A stretch of 64,000 nucleotides of DNA from Sporomusa sp. KB1 (GCF_007830295.1 NZ_VLKC01000002.1:1521740-1585739); one strand, 5' to 3'; positions 1 to 7,883 are shown, counted from the stretch's first letter. Notes: generated from the letters alone by a model not told the origin. Program-made: numbers and translations.

Positions 1-131
1 TCCCACCTTGTAAGCAACACCTTCCTGCTATTTACTTTTTCGCCTGAGCTAGAGACAATTACGAGAACTGCCTCTACTTACGCCATACATATGACTGAGG
101 GGATGCTCCCAATAGGCGTCATTCGACAAGC

Positions 132-332
132 CTATACTTTTTCCTGCTGCTTAGCCTTCTCGTCGATAATAGCATTATTTAAGCTAAGCCCCTTTAACAT
201 GCAAAAAAATCCATAGACGAAATCATCTACGGATGCATATTCCAGTTTACTATTTTTGATTTTTTCATAAATTCTACAGCATTTTATATAATTCTTCCTA
301 TCTTTATAATTTGCCAGGTACCGCCAGAGCAA
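132..332 (-). CDS. Small hypothetical protein
   Basis: A 66-residue frame opening with TTG. It is rich in lysine, tyrosine and cysteine at the N-terminus and has a short hydrophobic stretch (VYGFFCMLKGL). No Shine-Dalgarno sequence is obvious and I recognise no family. It could be the tail of a decayed gene, because the surrounding DNA from 1 to 600 has no other convincing coding signal. Weak call. Confidence 0.25.
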   Translation of the reverse strand: MLWRYLANYKDRKNYIKCCRIYEKIKNSKLEYASVDDFVYGFFCMLKGLSLNNAIIDEKAKQQEKV

Positions 333-606
333 GCTGTGGATGGAAAAAGCAGAGTGCTGTCACTGAGTTTGCAGTTTGATTTCACGACGAAAAAAATTTC
401 TCAAACACCTGAAAATATAGAAAAAGAAACTCTGCTATCCTACGCTGCTCTGCCTATCTCAAGTTCGACAGTAATTATTTGCTTAATTGGCTGGCAAATT
501 GTATCATACAATTACTTGATGCGTCGTGCTGCCAGATAAACCAGATTCTTAAAAAAGAGGTTTTGCTATGCGGTTAACCCCGTCTCCTTGACACTTTATG
601 TTCATT

Positions 607-738
607 TTAGGGTTCTACATTGGACACATCTCGTTCTAATTCTTCGATAATATTGGGCAATTGAGCCAACAGTTCCTCTATTTCTTTTAGTTCTTCTTTA
701 CTTAATTCCTTATTTTCGCTGACGAATACACTGTCCAA
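607..738 (-). CDS. Small helical acidic peptide under a c-di-GMP riboswitch
   Basis: A 43-residue peptide beginning at a TTG that sits 6 nt after GGGGTG. An in-frame ATG at 759 is possible but has no ribosome site and lies only about 11 nt beyond the terminator T-run. The core is an amphipathic helix, KEELKEIEELLAQLPNII. It resembles the peptide at 1920-2054, which has KLLDELPKLLQELEKERD in the matching place, so the two are probably paralogues. The gene lies directly downstream of a class I cyclic-di-GMP riboswitch whose terminator overlaps the aptamer. Its expression is therefore expected to follow the second messenger. Function unknown. The LPxLLxELExE pattern suggests a small protein-protein interaction helix, but that is inference. 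Confidence 0.6.
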   Translation of the reverse strand: MDSVFVSENKELSKEELKEIEELLAQLPNIIEELERDVSNVEP

Positions 739-769
739 TACAAACACCCCACTTGTCATTATGAAATAG

Positions 770-870
770 AAAAATTGCCAAATTACACTTTAAGTGCAAC
801 CTGGCAATCATAGATTTAACCCTCTTTAGACCCATGGCTTTGCGTCCCTTCCTTTCAGAAGGTTTGCTTA
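770..870 (-). promoter_or_regulatory. Cyclic-di-GMP-I (GEMM-I) riboswitch with overlapping terminator
   Basis: Read on the minus strand, this has the GEMM-I landmarks in order: GCAAACC, a hairpin closed by a GAAA-type loop, GGGACGCAAAGCC, GGGTCTAA, and a closing AGGTTGC that can pair with the opening GCAAACC. The 3' strand (ATTGCCAGGTTGCACTT) can instead pair with AAAGTGTAATTTGGCAAT, followed by five T, to make an intrinsic terminator. The two folds are mutually exclusive. The simplest prediction is that c-di-GMP binding stabilises the aptamer, prevents termination and turns on the 43-aa peptide gene just downstream. Confidence 0.88.
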
Positions 871-1013
871 TATTTATTATTCATTTTGATAGTATTAATT
901 TGGATATCAGACATACAAAGTCCTGCATAAGTAATCTAAAAATTTTAACATTTCCCATAACCTTTGCACCACCATTTCCATAGGCTGCTTAATTCCAGTC
1001 CTGAAAAGATGCT

Positions 1014-1211
1014 TTATGTTGTCTCATCGCTCAGTTCCTTAATGGCTTCTTTAATATCATCGACCGTAACATCATCAACCGTACTATCAAAACCAGCTTC
1101 CTTCGCGAACGTCATCCAAGCCTTTGCGTCTCTGCACTCAGTAGCTTTTTGGGCAAATTCTTCATCAGTTTTCATTCTTCTAATAAATGCCTTGGCTGAC
1201 TCAATGCTCAT
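1014..1211 (-). CDS. Nif11-domain small protein (orphan leader-like peptide)
   Basis: A 65-residue protein with an ATG start and AGGAGG spaced 7 nt upstream. The N-terminal 50 residues carry the Nif11 signature: MSIESAKAFIRRMKTDEEF, then ECRDAKAWMTFAKEAGF. The last part is acidic (VDDVTVDDIKEAIKELSDE). In Nif11-like leader peptides this domain precedes a modified core after a GG or GA cleavage site. Here there is no such site and no Cys/Ser/Thr-rich core, so it looks like a leader without cargo or a stand-alone Nif11 protein. No modifying enzyme or peptidase-transporter is nearby. A TATAAT sequence lies at 1245-1250 on the minus strand. Confidence 0.75.
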   Translation of the reverse strand: MSIESAKAFIRRMKTDEEFAQKATECRDAKAWMTFAKEAGFDSTVDDVTVDDIKEAIKELSDETT

Positions 1212-1432
1212 AGGGACACCTCCTAAATTTGGATTGTTGCATTCATTATAGCATATTTGTCCAGGAAAAAAGTTAAAGATTGCTAAAGAAGCGGGAATCA
1301 TAACAACCGTTACAGTGACCTGCCGATGATTGAAAAATTGTATGAATTTCCAGTAAGCAATGATTTTTACAAGCAGTTGCAAAACAAAAAAGCCCACCAG
1401 GACAAACCCGGTAAGCGGCTAACTAATGACCA

Positions 1433-1585
1433 TTACTCCTGTTTTCTTTCCAAAGCGCTCGCAATCCGTTGCAGCGCTTTATTTATACCGGTCAGTTGCA
1501 TCAGTGCATAGACAACTACAACACCGTATAAAATCACAAATATCATCCCGAACGGGGAAAAACCGCCATATCCATAACCCATCAT
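1433..1585 (-). CDS. Small single-span membrane protein
   Basis: A 50-residue protein starting at ATG 1585 or the next codon, ATG 1582, with AGGAG upstream. It has a short Gly/Tyr N-terminus (MMGYGYGGFSPFG), one transmembrane segment (MIFVILYGVVVVYALM) and an amphipathic basic tail (NKALQRIASALERKQE). A G+C-rich hairpin with a T-run follows the stop at about 1388-1420 (minus strand) and probably ends the transcript. About 50 nt upstream lies the terminator of the structured RNA at 1638-1764, so the gene may be read through from that leader. Family not recognised. The size and layout would fit a small membrane regulator or a type I toxin-like peptide, without proof. Confidence 0.6.
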   Translation of the reverse strand: MMGYGYGGFSPFGMIFVILYGVVVVYALMQLTGINKALQRIASALERKQE

Positions 1586-1637
1586 GTCCAACCACTCCTT
1601 TTAAGATAGCTTTAACTATAAGTAGTTGATGTATGCA

Positions 1638-1776
1638 TAAAAAAGGTCCACTCTCAACTGTCATGCTAAGAATGGACCTCGAAAATTCATTCCGAGCAAC
1701 GGAGCTCCTCCAAATCAATAAGGCCTTCCACAAACCTTATTAACCCCCACCACTCCGTTGCAACGGTTTAATTATA
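1638..1776 (-). ncRNA. Candidate structured RNA with own promoter and terminator
   Basis: On the minus strand an extended -10 (TGGTATAAT; TATAAT at 1771-1776) is followed by a stem CAACGGAG (1753-1760) pairing with CTCCGTTG (1697-1704). This stem encloses an inner stem AATAAGG/CCTTATT. Then comes a perfect terminator: GGTCCA...TGGACC followed by six T, ending near 1638. The predicted transcript is about 125 nt. The stretch GGAGGAGCTCC in the 3' arm contains ribosome-site-like sequence that the stem hides. It could be an independent small RNA or an attenuating leader for the membrane peptide at 1433-1585. No known RNA family was recognised. Confidence 0.45.
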
Positions 1777-1919
1777 CCACAAATCAGGGCAAAAAGAACA
1801 GCTTATTAATTTTGGGGTATATTTAACTTCAAGGCCAGCTTCCCAAATTCTGCATAACTGCAAATGCTGACCGGCTTATTCAATATTATCCGTCGCTTTT
1901 TTGCACAGTAAAATTATCA

Positions 1920-2054
1920 TTAGGAGGCTAATGATTCACTATTTTCCATATCACGTTCTTTTTCAAGTTCCTGCAAAAGCTTCGGTAGCTCATCAAGCAG
2001 TTTCTGAAATTCTTTCTCAGTCATATCAAATTCAATTTTATCAGCACTTTTCAT
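1920..2054 (-). CDS. Small helical acidic peptide (relative of 607-738)
   Basis: A 44-residue peptide, ATG start, with AGGTAGGTG upstream. It is highly charged, and the segment KEFQKLLDELPKLLQELEKE parallels the peptide at 607-738. The leader (2088-2113) has a hairpin GCGAGGT...ACCTCGC just before the ribosome site. A good promoter lies further up: TAGACA at 2143-2148 and TATAAT at 2120-2125, 17 bp apart. No GEMM aptamer is visible in front of this copy. Function unknown. Confidence 0.6.
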   Translation of the reverse strand: MKSADKIEFDMTEKEFQKLLDELPKLLQELEKERDMENSESLAS

Positions 2055-2497
2055 GATTACACCTACCTAAAATAAAATTAGCGAGGTGCATTTTCTGCAA
2101 CCTCGCATTTATTAACTTCATTATATAACAACAGCATAAACTTGTCTATATTAATTATTATTTAACAATTTTATTTTTCTTCTATAAATCACGAAATCCG
2201 GCTTTTTTGCCTGCAGCGAATTTTTGCGTGTTACGATATAGGTAAACTAATACAGAGGCCTAAAGAAAAAAACATAATCATTGATGCTAAAAGACAGAGA
2301 CAGAAGCAAGTGGGGATAATTTTCCTGTTTTACTGGGTTTCCTCCAAAGCGTTCACTTTTCAATTCCAGTTTTGTTATAAGTTATTTATAAATTTCATTT
2401 ATCTCTAAATTAACAATTAAACGTCTTGCAAACAATGATGGCTGGATTCTTTTCAACGAAATTATATCGGTCAATACTTTCCATTAAGTAAGGTATT
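2055..2497. other. Gap with promoter and leader hairpin for the 44-aa peptide
   Basis: Positions 2088-2148 hold the minus-strand promoter (TAGACA, 17 bp, TATAAT) and leader hairpin of the peptide gene at 1920-2054. From about 2150 to 2497 I see AT-rich DNA with no convincing gene, RNA or repeat. Confidence 0.5.
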
Positions 2498-2689
2498 TTA
2501 ATCATCGCTGGCTTGTTCTCCGTGATCTGATATTGCTTTTCCGATCTCTTCATTAATAGTATGTGTTACCACTGTTCCAACGGCAGATGTAGCAGTTCCA
2601 TAAACTCCTTTAATTATCTTTTCACCGTCAGCTTCAATTACCCCTTCAACAGCCTTTAATATGCCTTTTCCCATTCCTATAATGCTCAC
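2498..2689 (-). CDS. Small Gly/Ile/Val-rich peptide, unknown function
   Basis: A 63-residue frame starting with GTG and a good GGGGAG ribosome site 7 nt upstream. The N-terminal half (MSIIGMGKGILKAVEGVIEA) is amphipathic and glycine-rich. The middle (YGTATSAVGTVVTH) is small-residue rich, and the C-terminus is acidic. The composition recalls small bacteriocin-like or pore-forming peptides, but there is no leader cleavage motif, no cysteine, and no transporter or immunity gene nearby. Not recognised as a named family. Confidence 0.5.
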   Translation of the reverse strand: MSIIGMGKGILKAVEGVIEADGEKIIKGVYGTATSAVGTVVTHTINEEIGKAISDHGEQASDD

Positions 2690-3267
2690 ATTATTTCTCC
2701 CCTTTCAAATCAGAAATTTAACTTATTGATTGCGAAAGGAATCATTTATTAAACTCACCACCCCCTAAAACAAAACCGACCACAAAGCTATAACAGCCTC
2801 ATGGTCGGTTGCGTCACATGCTCATTTTGGGATTCGACGCCCAATTTTATCCCAAAACTCATAGCATCCTTGAGTTGCTTTAATTGTAGACCGCAAACCC
2901 ATTTTTGTCAATGTTTGGGATATGTTTTCCCATTTATTAGTATATTTTTTCCGGCCAGTGCCGGGGTCTTTTTAATGCTCCAAAAAAAATCATCATGAAA
3001 CAAATTAACCGGCTTATTCCTGATCCGACAGCTATACTCATACCATGCCCGCCGCCGATCTGCGACGGTGCCATGCGAACGTCTAGTATTTTGTCGATCT
3101 CGAATTTGCGGCCATCTGGCCAGTGCATAATTGAAGGGTTGATGTAAAGAAGGGATGAATGCTATAAATCGCCCATCCCTAAGGATAGGCGATATTTATA
3201 GCACAACCGATATCTAAGCGGGCCGCACTTTAGATTTAGTTGTGGATTTGGCTACGATCAAACTATG
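2690..3267. other. Gap: terminators and a degraded gene copy
   Basis: Contains a minus-strand terminator at 2769-2810 (AACCGACCA...TGGTCGGTT then T-rich), a short uninformative frame just upstream of it, the decayed PDGRKFEID copy near 3002-3145, and a terminator-like hairpin at 3166-3200 (TATCGCC...GGGCGAT) that follows the 35-aa peptide gene. No other gene was seen. Confidence 0.5.
3002..3145 (-). repeat. Degraded copy A of a dispersed ~110-bp repeat (gene fragment)
   Basis: The minus strand encodes WPDGRKFEIDKILDVRMAPS followed by IGGGHGM, then loses sense. A closely similar stretch lies at 45890-46020 (WPDGRKFEIDRIMDVRMASS, then LIGGGHDMR). Similarity continues into the downstream sequence (GGTTAATTTGTT..CATGA). 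Both look like the N-terminal part of a small phage- or mobile-element-type protein that was truncated. The two copies are on the same strand. Confidence 0.6.
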
Positions 3268-3375
3268 TTAGCAAACCGTGCTGCAGTCATCATTGCAGCA
3301 GAAAAATAGTAAAAGTATTATAATGATGATTATAATACAACTACTACCACTACCTCCGAAATTACCAAATCCCAT
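3268..3375 (-). CDS. 35-aa Gly-rich / Ile-rich / Cys-rich membrane peptide
   Basis: ATG with a strong GAAGGAGG ribosome site. The peptide has three parts: a glycine/serine head (MGFGNFGGSGSSC), a hydrophobic run of isoleucine, leucine and phenylalanine of about 11 residues, and a cysteine/aspartate tail (CCNDDCSTVC). The layout resembles small YjcZ-like sporulation membrane peptides of spore-formers, but the cysteine tail is distinctive. A hairpin at 3166-3200 follows. Function unknown. The excellent ribosome site and clean three-part structure argue that it is real. Confidence 0.6.
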   Translation of the reverse strand: MGFGNFGGSGSSCIIIIIIILLLFFCCNDDCSTVC

Positions 3376-3527
3376 AAAGACTGCCTCCTTCATTACATAT
3401 TCGGGACATTACATACTATGCTATACAGGATGAGTTTGCTCCAGGAACATTATAATAAAATAGCCACACCCCGAAGGATGCGGATAGGTTCTTAATAAAA
3501 CAGTACTTATTAACCAGATTTCTTAAT

Positions 3528-3683
3528 TTAGCGCGAATATTGATTTTTACGTACATGCTCTTCATTAAGTTTTTCAGCTTCGACTTGTGCTTCTTCTAAA
3601 GTGGAGCATGTTTTATATACTTTGCCCGTTATGCTGCGCACAACATATTTATTATCACTTATCTTCCTTACTGCATATTTCAT
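3528..3683 (-). CDS. Small conserved-type hypothetical protein
   Basis: A 51-residue protein, ATG start, GGAGAGG ribosome site. The sequence MKYAVRKISDNKYVVRSITG followed by a lysine/glutamate-rich helix (STLEEAQVEAEKLNEEH) is a beta-beta-alpha layout like small DUF-type domains found in phage and plasmid accessory DNA. No assigned function. It stands alone, with no operon partner close by. Confidence 0.6.
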   Translation of the reverse strand: MKYAVRKISDNKYVVRSITGKVYKTCSTLEEAQVEAEKLNEEHVRKNQYSR

Positions 3684-3811
3684 CTGATCCTCTCCTATCC
3701 CGACTACTTATTAACCTTCTTCTCTTTCTAGTTTAATACAAAAAATAATTCCAATTATTTGCGTTCCCTAAGAATGCGACACGGAAATACTGTTTTTAGT
3801 TGCTATAAACT

Positions 3812-3845
3812 AAAAGAAGCCGCCTACCAATACCCGGCAGGCGGC
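3812..3845 (-). terminator. Intrinsic terminator after 3874-4515
   Basis: Minus-strand GCCGCCTGCC / GGTAGGCGGC stem, then CTTCTTTTAG. It lies 28 nt past the stop of the exported protein. Confidence 0.75.
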
Positions 3846-3873
3846 GTAAACCTCAAATATCATCCTTGTTTTA

Positions 3874-4515
3874 TTATAACGCTTGAATGAGTAGTCTAAA
3901 ACTGGGGTATCCCACTGCATTCGGATCTTCTTTCCGGGTATTATTGTTATATTTAAACATACCTAAACGATATATATACTTTTGCGTTTCATAAAATTTG
4001 ACACCTTTATAGCGATTATCAAAGTATACCGTATCTACATTTTCAGTTGGTTCACCGTATCGACCAGCAAGTGCGGTAAGTACATCATCAAAATCTCTGT
4101 TATAGAAGTCTATATCCCTATAAATACCATTGCCAAAAGGTTTTAATAAAGAGCCTACAATTTCAATTTGTACAATCTTTTTAGTTTTTGCATCGATTAA
4201 TATACCCGTTGGGAGACTATCCATCTTATATGGTTCTGGAGAAACAGAATAATAAATAATGCCTTTATTTAAATCAGAAGTTGAAAGGTTGTATTCATTA
4301 CCATTGGAGCTTGTAAATTTTGTTTTGTAGGTGTAATGTCCCCACCCATCATCACTTCTTTCAAACTGTGTCGTGTCTAGATCAAAAGCTGTTTTTAAAG
4401 GAAAATCGTCCAATATAGTGGCTACCTGATTACCTAACTCTCTTCCCGAAGCAAAACTAGCCCCACTCATTACCGTGAGTAATAAAAACAACGAAATTAT
4501 CAATACCTTTCTCAC
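3874..4515 (-). CDS. Exported protein of unknown function
   Basis: A 213-residue protein starting at GTG 4515, chosen because GGAGAGGAG lies 8 nt upstream and the protein then begins with a signal peptide (VRKVLIISLFLLLTVMSGAS, cleavage probably after ASFAS). A longer in-frame ATG at 4611 has no ribosome site. The mature part (about 185 aa) is rich in Tyr, Asp and Asn and contains KLQ-free beta-rich sequence, with a repeated GxY/FYxNRxxD pattern around residues 130-165. No catalytic motif is recognisable. A terminator follows at 3812-3845. It is probably secreted or periplasmic. Monocistronic. Confidence 0.7.
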   Translation of the reverse strand: MRKVLIISLFLLLTVMSGASFASGRELGNQVATILDDFPLKTAFDLDTTQFERSDDGWGHYTYKTKFTSSNGNEYNLSTSDLNKGIIYYSVSPEPYKMDSLPTGILIDAKTKKIVQIEIVGSLLKPFGNGIYRDIDFYNRDFDDVLTALAGRYGEPTENVDTVYFDNRYKGVKFYETQKYIYRLGMFKYNNNTRKEDPNAVGYPSFRLLIQAL

Positions 4516-5098
4516 TAACACAACTCCTCTCCAGAGTTTAAATATTGGCTTTAGTATACTTTCCTGTTTTTGGAGTGTCAATAATAAAGTTGGTATCACG
4601 ATGATTCGCATCTATCTGCCCAAAATAAAAAAGCCTATCTCCCAGCCAATGGCTGAGAGATAGGCTTCGCTTTCAAAGCACATCATGAAAGTAAAATGAC
4701 ACTTTTGCTTAAAAACGCAAGTAAACAAAAAAATCCGCCCACCAGGCAACTGGCAGGCGGCAAATAAAAACTACTTAAATTGTACCGCTTCCCACCGGAG
4801 GCGGTATTCTCTGTGTCTTTGCTTTTATAAATTTTTCCTCTATCCAAGCCTATCCATTCATGCGGATACCTACACCAGCGTCCTTGTTCCCGGCGTAAAA
4901 ATCAATGATAATTTCAAAATACATCAATATAATTTACCTCTATCAATAGTTTTTGAAAAGAACAATATAACGTGGCATGTTCCAACCGATGTGTTAAAAT
5001 AATGGATACAAGTAGCTACCATGTAAGATTTAGAGTAATAGTAATGTTCAAAAGCAATACGTTGTGATTGGCTTTATGACAATATAGGAGTGTGCATT
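4516..5098. other. Gap: two orphan terminators
   Basis: Holds two strong minus-strand hairpin terminators, 4624-4667 (AAGCCTATCTC.../...GAGATAGGCTT then T6) and 4728-4762 (GCCGCCTGCC...GGTGGGCGG then T7), and a smaller hairpin near 4787-4812. I find no gene upstream of them that they would serve, which suggests deleted genes. The rest of the interval to 5098 carries only the ribosome site of the next gene. Confidence 0.5.
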
Positions 5099-6268
5099 AT
5101 GCGGAAAATAGATTGGCGTGCCGATCTGAATCAACTCGCTGACGAGTTGCCGAAGTTACATAAAAACCTATTTTTCAATCAGGAAGCAGACCAATTTTAT
5201 TCAAGAATAAGAAACCTAAAAAACCGTGTAGATTATATGAATATCTACACAATCGTTATGGAAATTGCCAAAATTGTTGCCGCCATCGGGGATGCGCATA
5301 CCGCTGTGGCACTGCCACGCCACAGTCGGCTGCCTTTTGAATGCTATTGGTTTCAAGAGGGAATTTATATTACACTTACCACGCCAGAATTCGAAGATTT
5401 ACTTTTTCATAAAGTAGTTAATGTTGATGGAAATCCAATTGAAGACGTGATTAAGCGTTTATCTAAAATCGTATCTCATGAAAACCAAAGCTTCTTAAAG
5501 TCCCAAATTCCGGATCATCTTATCTGTGCAGACATGCTTTTCGGCCTGAATATATCGAACAAGATCGAAAATGTGAGGATCACAATAGAAGACCAGTATC
5601 ATGAGCAATGGGATGTCATCCTACCAATAATAAAATACGATGAATGGAAACCTGACGCTTTATATGATAGGGCGACGGCGTATGAGGAACTACCACTCTA
5701 TAGAAAAAACAAAGGTAACTATTTCTGGAGTGAATTCGAACGTGAGAAAAAGTTATTATATATCAACTACAATAAGTGTAAAGACATGCCAACGCTCATG
5801 GTCAGAGACTTTTCAAATCAGCTCATAAATGATATTAAAAGCAATGCCGATATACAAAGGTTAGTCATCGATCTCAGGAATAATGGCGGGGGAAATTCCG
5901 AACTTTTTAAAGATTTTATGAAGTGGCTCAGCACCTTTGACAGGCTAAATCGCCGGGACAAGCTATTTGTAATTGTGGGAAGAGACACGTTTTCTTCTGC
6001 TTTGCTAAATACCTACTATTTAAAAATGAATACACATGCGTTCTTCTTGGGTGAGCCAACTGGCGGCATGCCCAATCATTATGGCGAAGTGAAATATTTA
6101 TCCCTTAGCAGTTCCGGACTTTATATAAGATATTCTACTAAGTATTATGCACTTGATGATGATAAAACTCTTCCTTCGTTTATACCGGATGTTGAATTTC
6201 CCGTGAAGTTTAAGGATTATATTCAAAATATAGATCCCTGCTTGGCTTGGATCATTGAGGAAGACTAA
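5099..6268 (+). CDS. S41-family peptidase-like protein (cytoplasmic)
   Basis: 389 residues from ATG 5099, with GGAG 9 nt upstream; a GTG at 5090 lies inside that ribosome site and is rejected. The C-terminal half is a peptidase S41 / tail-specific-protease fold: RLVIDLRNNGGGNSE, then a Ser-containing VGRDTFSSALLN, then FLGEPTGGMPNHYGE and DVEFPV. The serine in TFSSA is the likely nucleophile. The N-terminal half has helical sequence with the AIGDAHTAVAL pattern also seen in this family. There is no signal peptide or PDZ domain, so it is shorter than CtpA proteases and probably acts in the cytoplasm. Substrate unknown. Followed by terminator 6326-6372. Confidence 0.75.
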   Translation: MRKIDWRADLNQLADELPKLHKNLFFNQEADQFYSRIRNLKNRVDYMNIYTIVMEIAKIVAAIGDAHTAVALPRHSRLPFECYWFQEGIYITLTTPEFEDLLFHKVVNVDGNPIEDVIKRLSKIVSHENQSFLKSQIPDHLICADMLFGLNISNKIENVRITIEDQYHEQWDVILPIIKYDEWKPDALYDRATAYEELPLYRKNKGNYFWSEFEREKKLLYINYNKCKDMPTLMVRDFSNQLINDIKSNADIQRLVIDLRNNGGGNSELFKDFMKWLSTFDRLNRRDKLFVIVGRDTFSSALLNTYYLKMNTHAFFLGEPTGGMPNHYGEVKYLSLSSSGLYIRYSTKYYALDDDKTLPSFIPDVEFPVKFKDYIQNIDPCLAWIIEED

Positions 6269-6325
6269 TTAGTAAGCATCCTTACCGCAAGCTATGGACA
6301 TTCATATGAAAACTCAGGGAAAACT

Positions 6326-6372
6326 AAAGGGACGAGTCGGATAAAAACGACTCAATAGTACCGTCCCTTTGA
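6326..6372 (+). terminator. Nested-hairpin terminator after the S41 gene
   Basis: Outer stem AAAGGGACG/CGTCCCTTT and inner stem GAGTCG/CGACTC, about 60 nt past the stop. It can work in either direction. Confidence 0.6.
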
Positions 6373-6391
6373 TGCATTCCAAAGTTTGTTC

Positions 6392-6424
6392 AAAAAACAA
6401 CTCAGGTTTTTCATCTGAGTTGTT
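6392..6424 (-). terminator. Terminator ending the ECF-DedA operon
   Basis: Stem AACAACTCAG/CTGAGTTGTT followed on the minus strand by T6. It begins inside the end of the DedA frame and includes its stop codon. Confidence 0.75.
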
Positions 6425-7019
6425 TAACATTTCGTATAGAATTTCTTTTCCACAAAATAGCTGTGATAATCATTAATAAAACTACAATAATACTAATCTG
6501 ATGTCCGTACGTATTGATTAGTTTCCAGTTTTCTCCCAGAATTACTCCCAAGTATGTCAATGCAATTGTCCATGGAATAGAGCCCAGAATTGTATATATC
6601 ACAAATTTAGTGAAATCAACCTGTGCAAAACCTGCTGGTAATGATATAAATGTACGAATAACGGGTAGTAGTCTACCAATAAAGACCGCCATCAATCCAT
6701 AACGGTCAAACCACCGTTGAGCTAATCCCACTTTATCGCGTGTTACAAAAAAGTATTTACCATACTCTAACACAAAAGGGCGACCGCCATAATAACCAAT
6801 TGCATAAGATACGATTGAACCAATAAGTCCACCTAATACACCATAGGTCGTTACTAACCAAAAGTTTAGTTTTCCTAGATATACGAGATAACCTGCAAAT
6901 CCAAAAATCAGTTCACTTGGTATAGGAATATTAGCACTCTCTAACGCCATACCTACTGAGATAGCCCAATATCCCCATACCTCTATATAATGTGTTACAG
7001 ACGCGAATAGATTTTCCAT
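6411..7019 (-). CDS. DedA-family membrane protein (likely undecaprenyl-phosphate translocase)
   Basis: 202 residues, ATG with GGAGAGG upstream. Four to five membrane segments and the DedA/VTT core: GLIGSIVSYAIGYYGG, then FIGRLLPVIRTFISLPAG (conserved R and the P..R.F.S..AG loop) and GSIPWTIALTYLGV. DedA proteins include lipid-carrier flippases such as UptA, which returns undecaprenyl phosphate to the inner leaflet. It is the last gene of an operon that starts with a PAP2 phosphatase of the type that makes undecaprenyl phosphate. The context supports that role here. Twelve nt separate it from the gene before it. Confidence 0.88.
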   Translation of the reverse strand: MENLFASVTHYIEVWGYWAISVGMALESANIPIPSELIFGFAGYLVYLGKLNFWLVTTYGVLGGLIGSIVSYAIGYYGGRPFVLEYGKYFFVTRDKVGLAQRWFDRYGLMAVFIGRLLPVIRTFISLPAGFAQVDFTKFVIYTILGSIPWTIALTYLGVILGENWKLINTYGHQISIIVVLLMIITAILWKRNSIRNVKQLR

Positions 7020-7031
7020 TTGTATCCTCTC

Positions 7032-7883
7032 CTAACTATTATCTGCCGTCACCTTTTTTGTGAATAATTTCAGTAGTACACCGCCAAATCCAACTGACAC
7101 AACTAAACAAAGTACTAATAAACCAATTAAAGGGATATTGAACAACAAAGCAATAAGTAGGCTCCCGCTGAGAATACCCAAGTATTTTTTTTGTCCTTTC
7201 ACATTAAGGTAGCTTGAAATATTATCTCCGATACTGGAGCAAATCGCACCAAGCCCCAAAGCCATCACTACCAGCATCAGGAAAACTAATACCAATGCCA
7301 TAGGTATGCCTATTACGCTTAGTGAAAAAATTGCTATGATAACTAACCCAGCTATGATACCCAATATTCCTAAAAATAGAGTTTTAATTTTATGGTCTTT
7401 TACTATTTGGCTAATTTCCCCAATGAGACTTTGCCGTAACCATATTGTTAAAATCGGAACAATCAGCAAAGCCACCGTAACTATAAATTGAGCAAACCAT
7501 ATTATTGTTACGATTAACCCCGCTGTTAACAAGCTACTGATAGCGAAGAAACCTCCTCCGTATTGGAAATAACCTTCACGTACAACTGCACCATCTTCCG
7601 CCGATATTTTACCACCTAATACAATAACATGGCCTTTTATATTAGCGGTGGAGGAAAGAAACACATTCCCGTTAATTACTACAACTTCATCCCCTACATA
7701 GCCTGCTATATTGGCATTTCCTCCAACAACGAGAATTGATTTAACGTGTTCATCTGGTTTAACATTAACATCAGAAAAACTGATTATGTTTCCTTCAGTT
7801 AAGGGCGAAGCAACGGCTGGTACTGAAATACAAAGGATAAAAAGTATTGCCAGTACCAATTTATATCTTCTCAAGTAGCTCAT
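7032..7883 (-). CDS. Membrane protein with N-terminal bactofilin-like beta segment
   Basis: 283 residues. A signal-like N-terminus (LVLAILFILCISVPAVAS) is followed by a repetitive beta stretch (VVGGNANIAGYVGDEVVVIN, then GNVFLSS) like the polymer-forming bactofilin/DUF342-type repeats. From about residue 110 there are four to five transmembrane helices. The start ATG overlaps the anti-sigma stop codon (ATGA), so the two are translationally coupled. Such proteins are often found beside ECF sigma/anti-sigma pairs and may sense envelope state. The precise role is unknown. Confidence 0.75.
   Translation of the reverse strand: MSYLRRYKLVLAILFILCISVPAVASPLTEGNIISFSDVNVKPDEHVKSILVVGGNANIAGYVGDEVVVINGNVFLSSTANIKGHVIVLGGKISAEDGAVVREGYFQYGGGFFAISSLLTAGLIVTIIWFAQFIVTVALLIVPILTIWLRQSLIGEISQIVKDHKIKTLFLGILGIIAGLVIIAIFSLSVIGIPMALVLVFLMLVVMALGLGAICSSIGDNISSYLNVKGQKKYLGILSGSLLIALLFNIPLIGLLVLCLVVSVGFGGVLLKLFTKKVTADNS

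Noticed and set aside
336..539. A 67-aa plus-strand frame
   Set aside because: GTG start without a ribosome site, low-complexity Ser/Thr/Ile composition and no neighbour; treated as chance.
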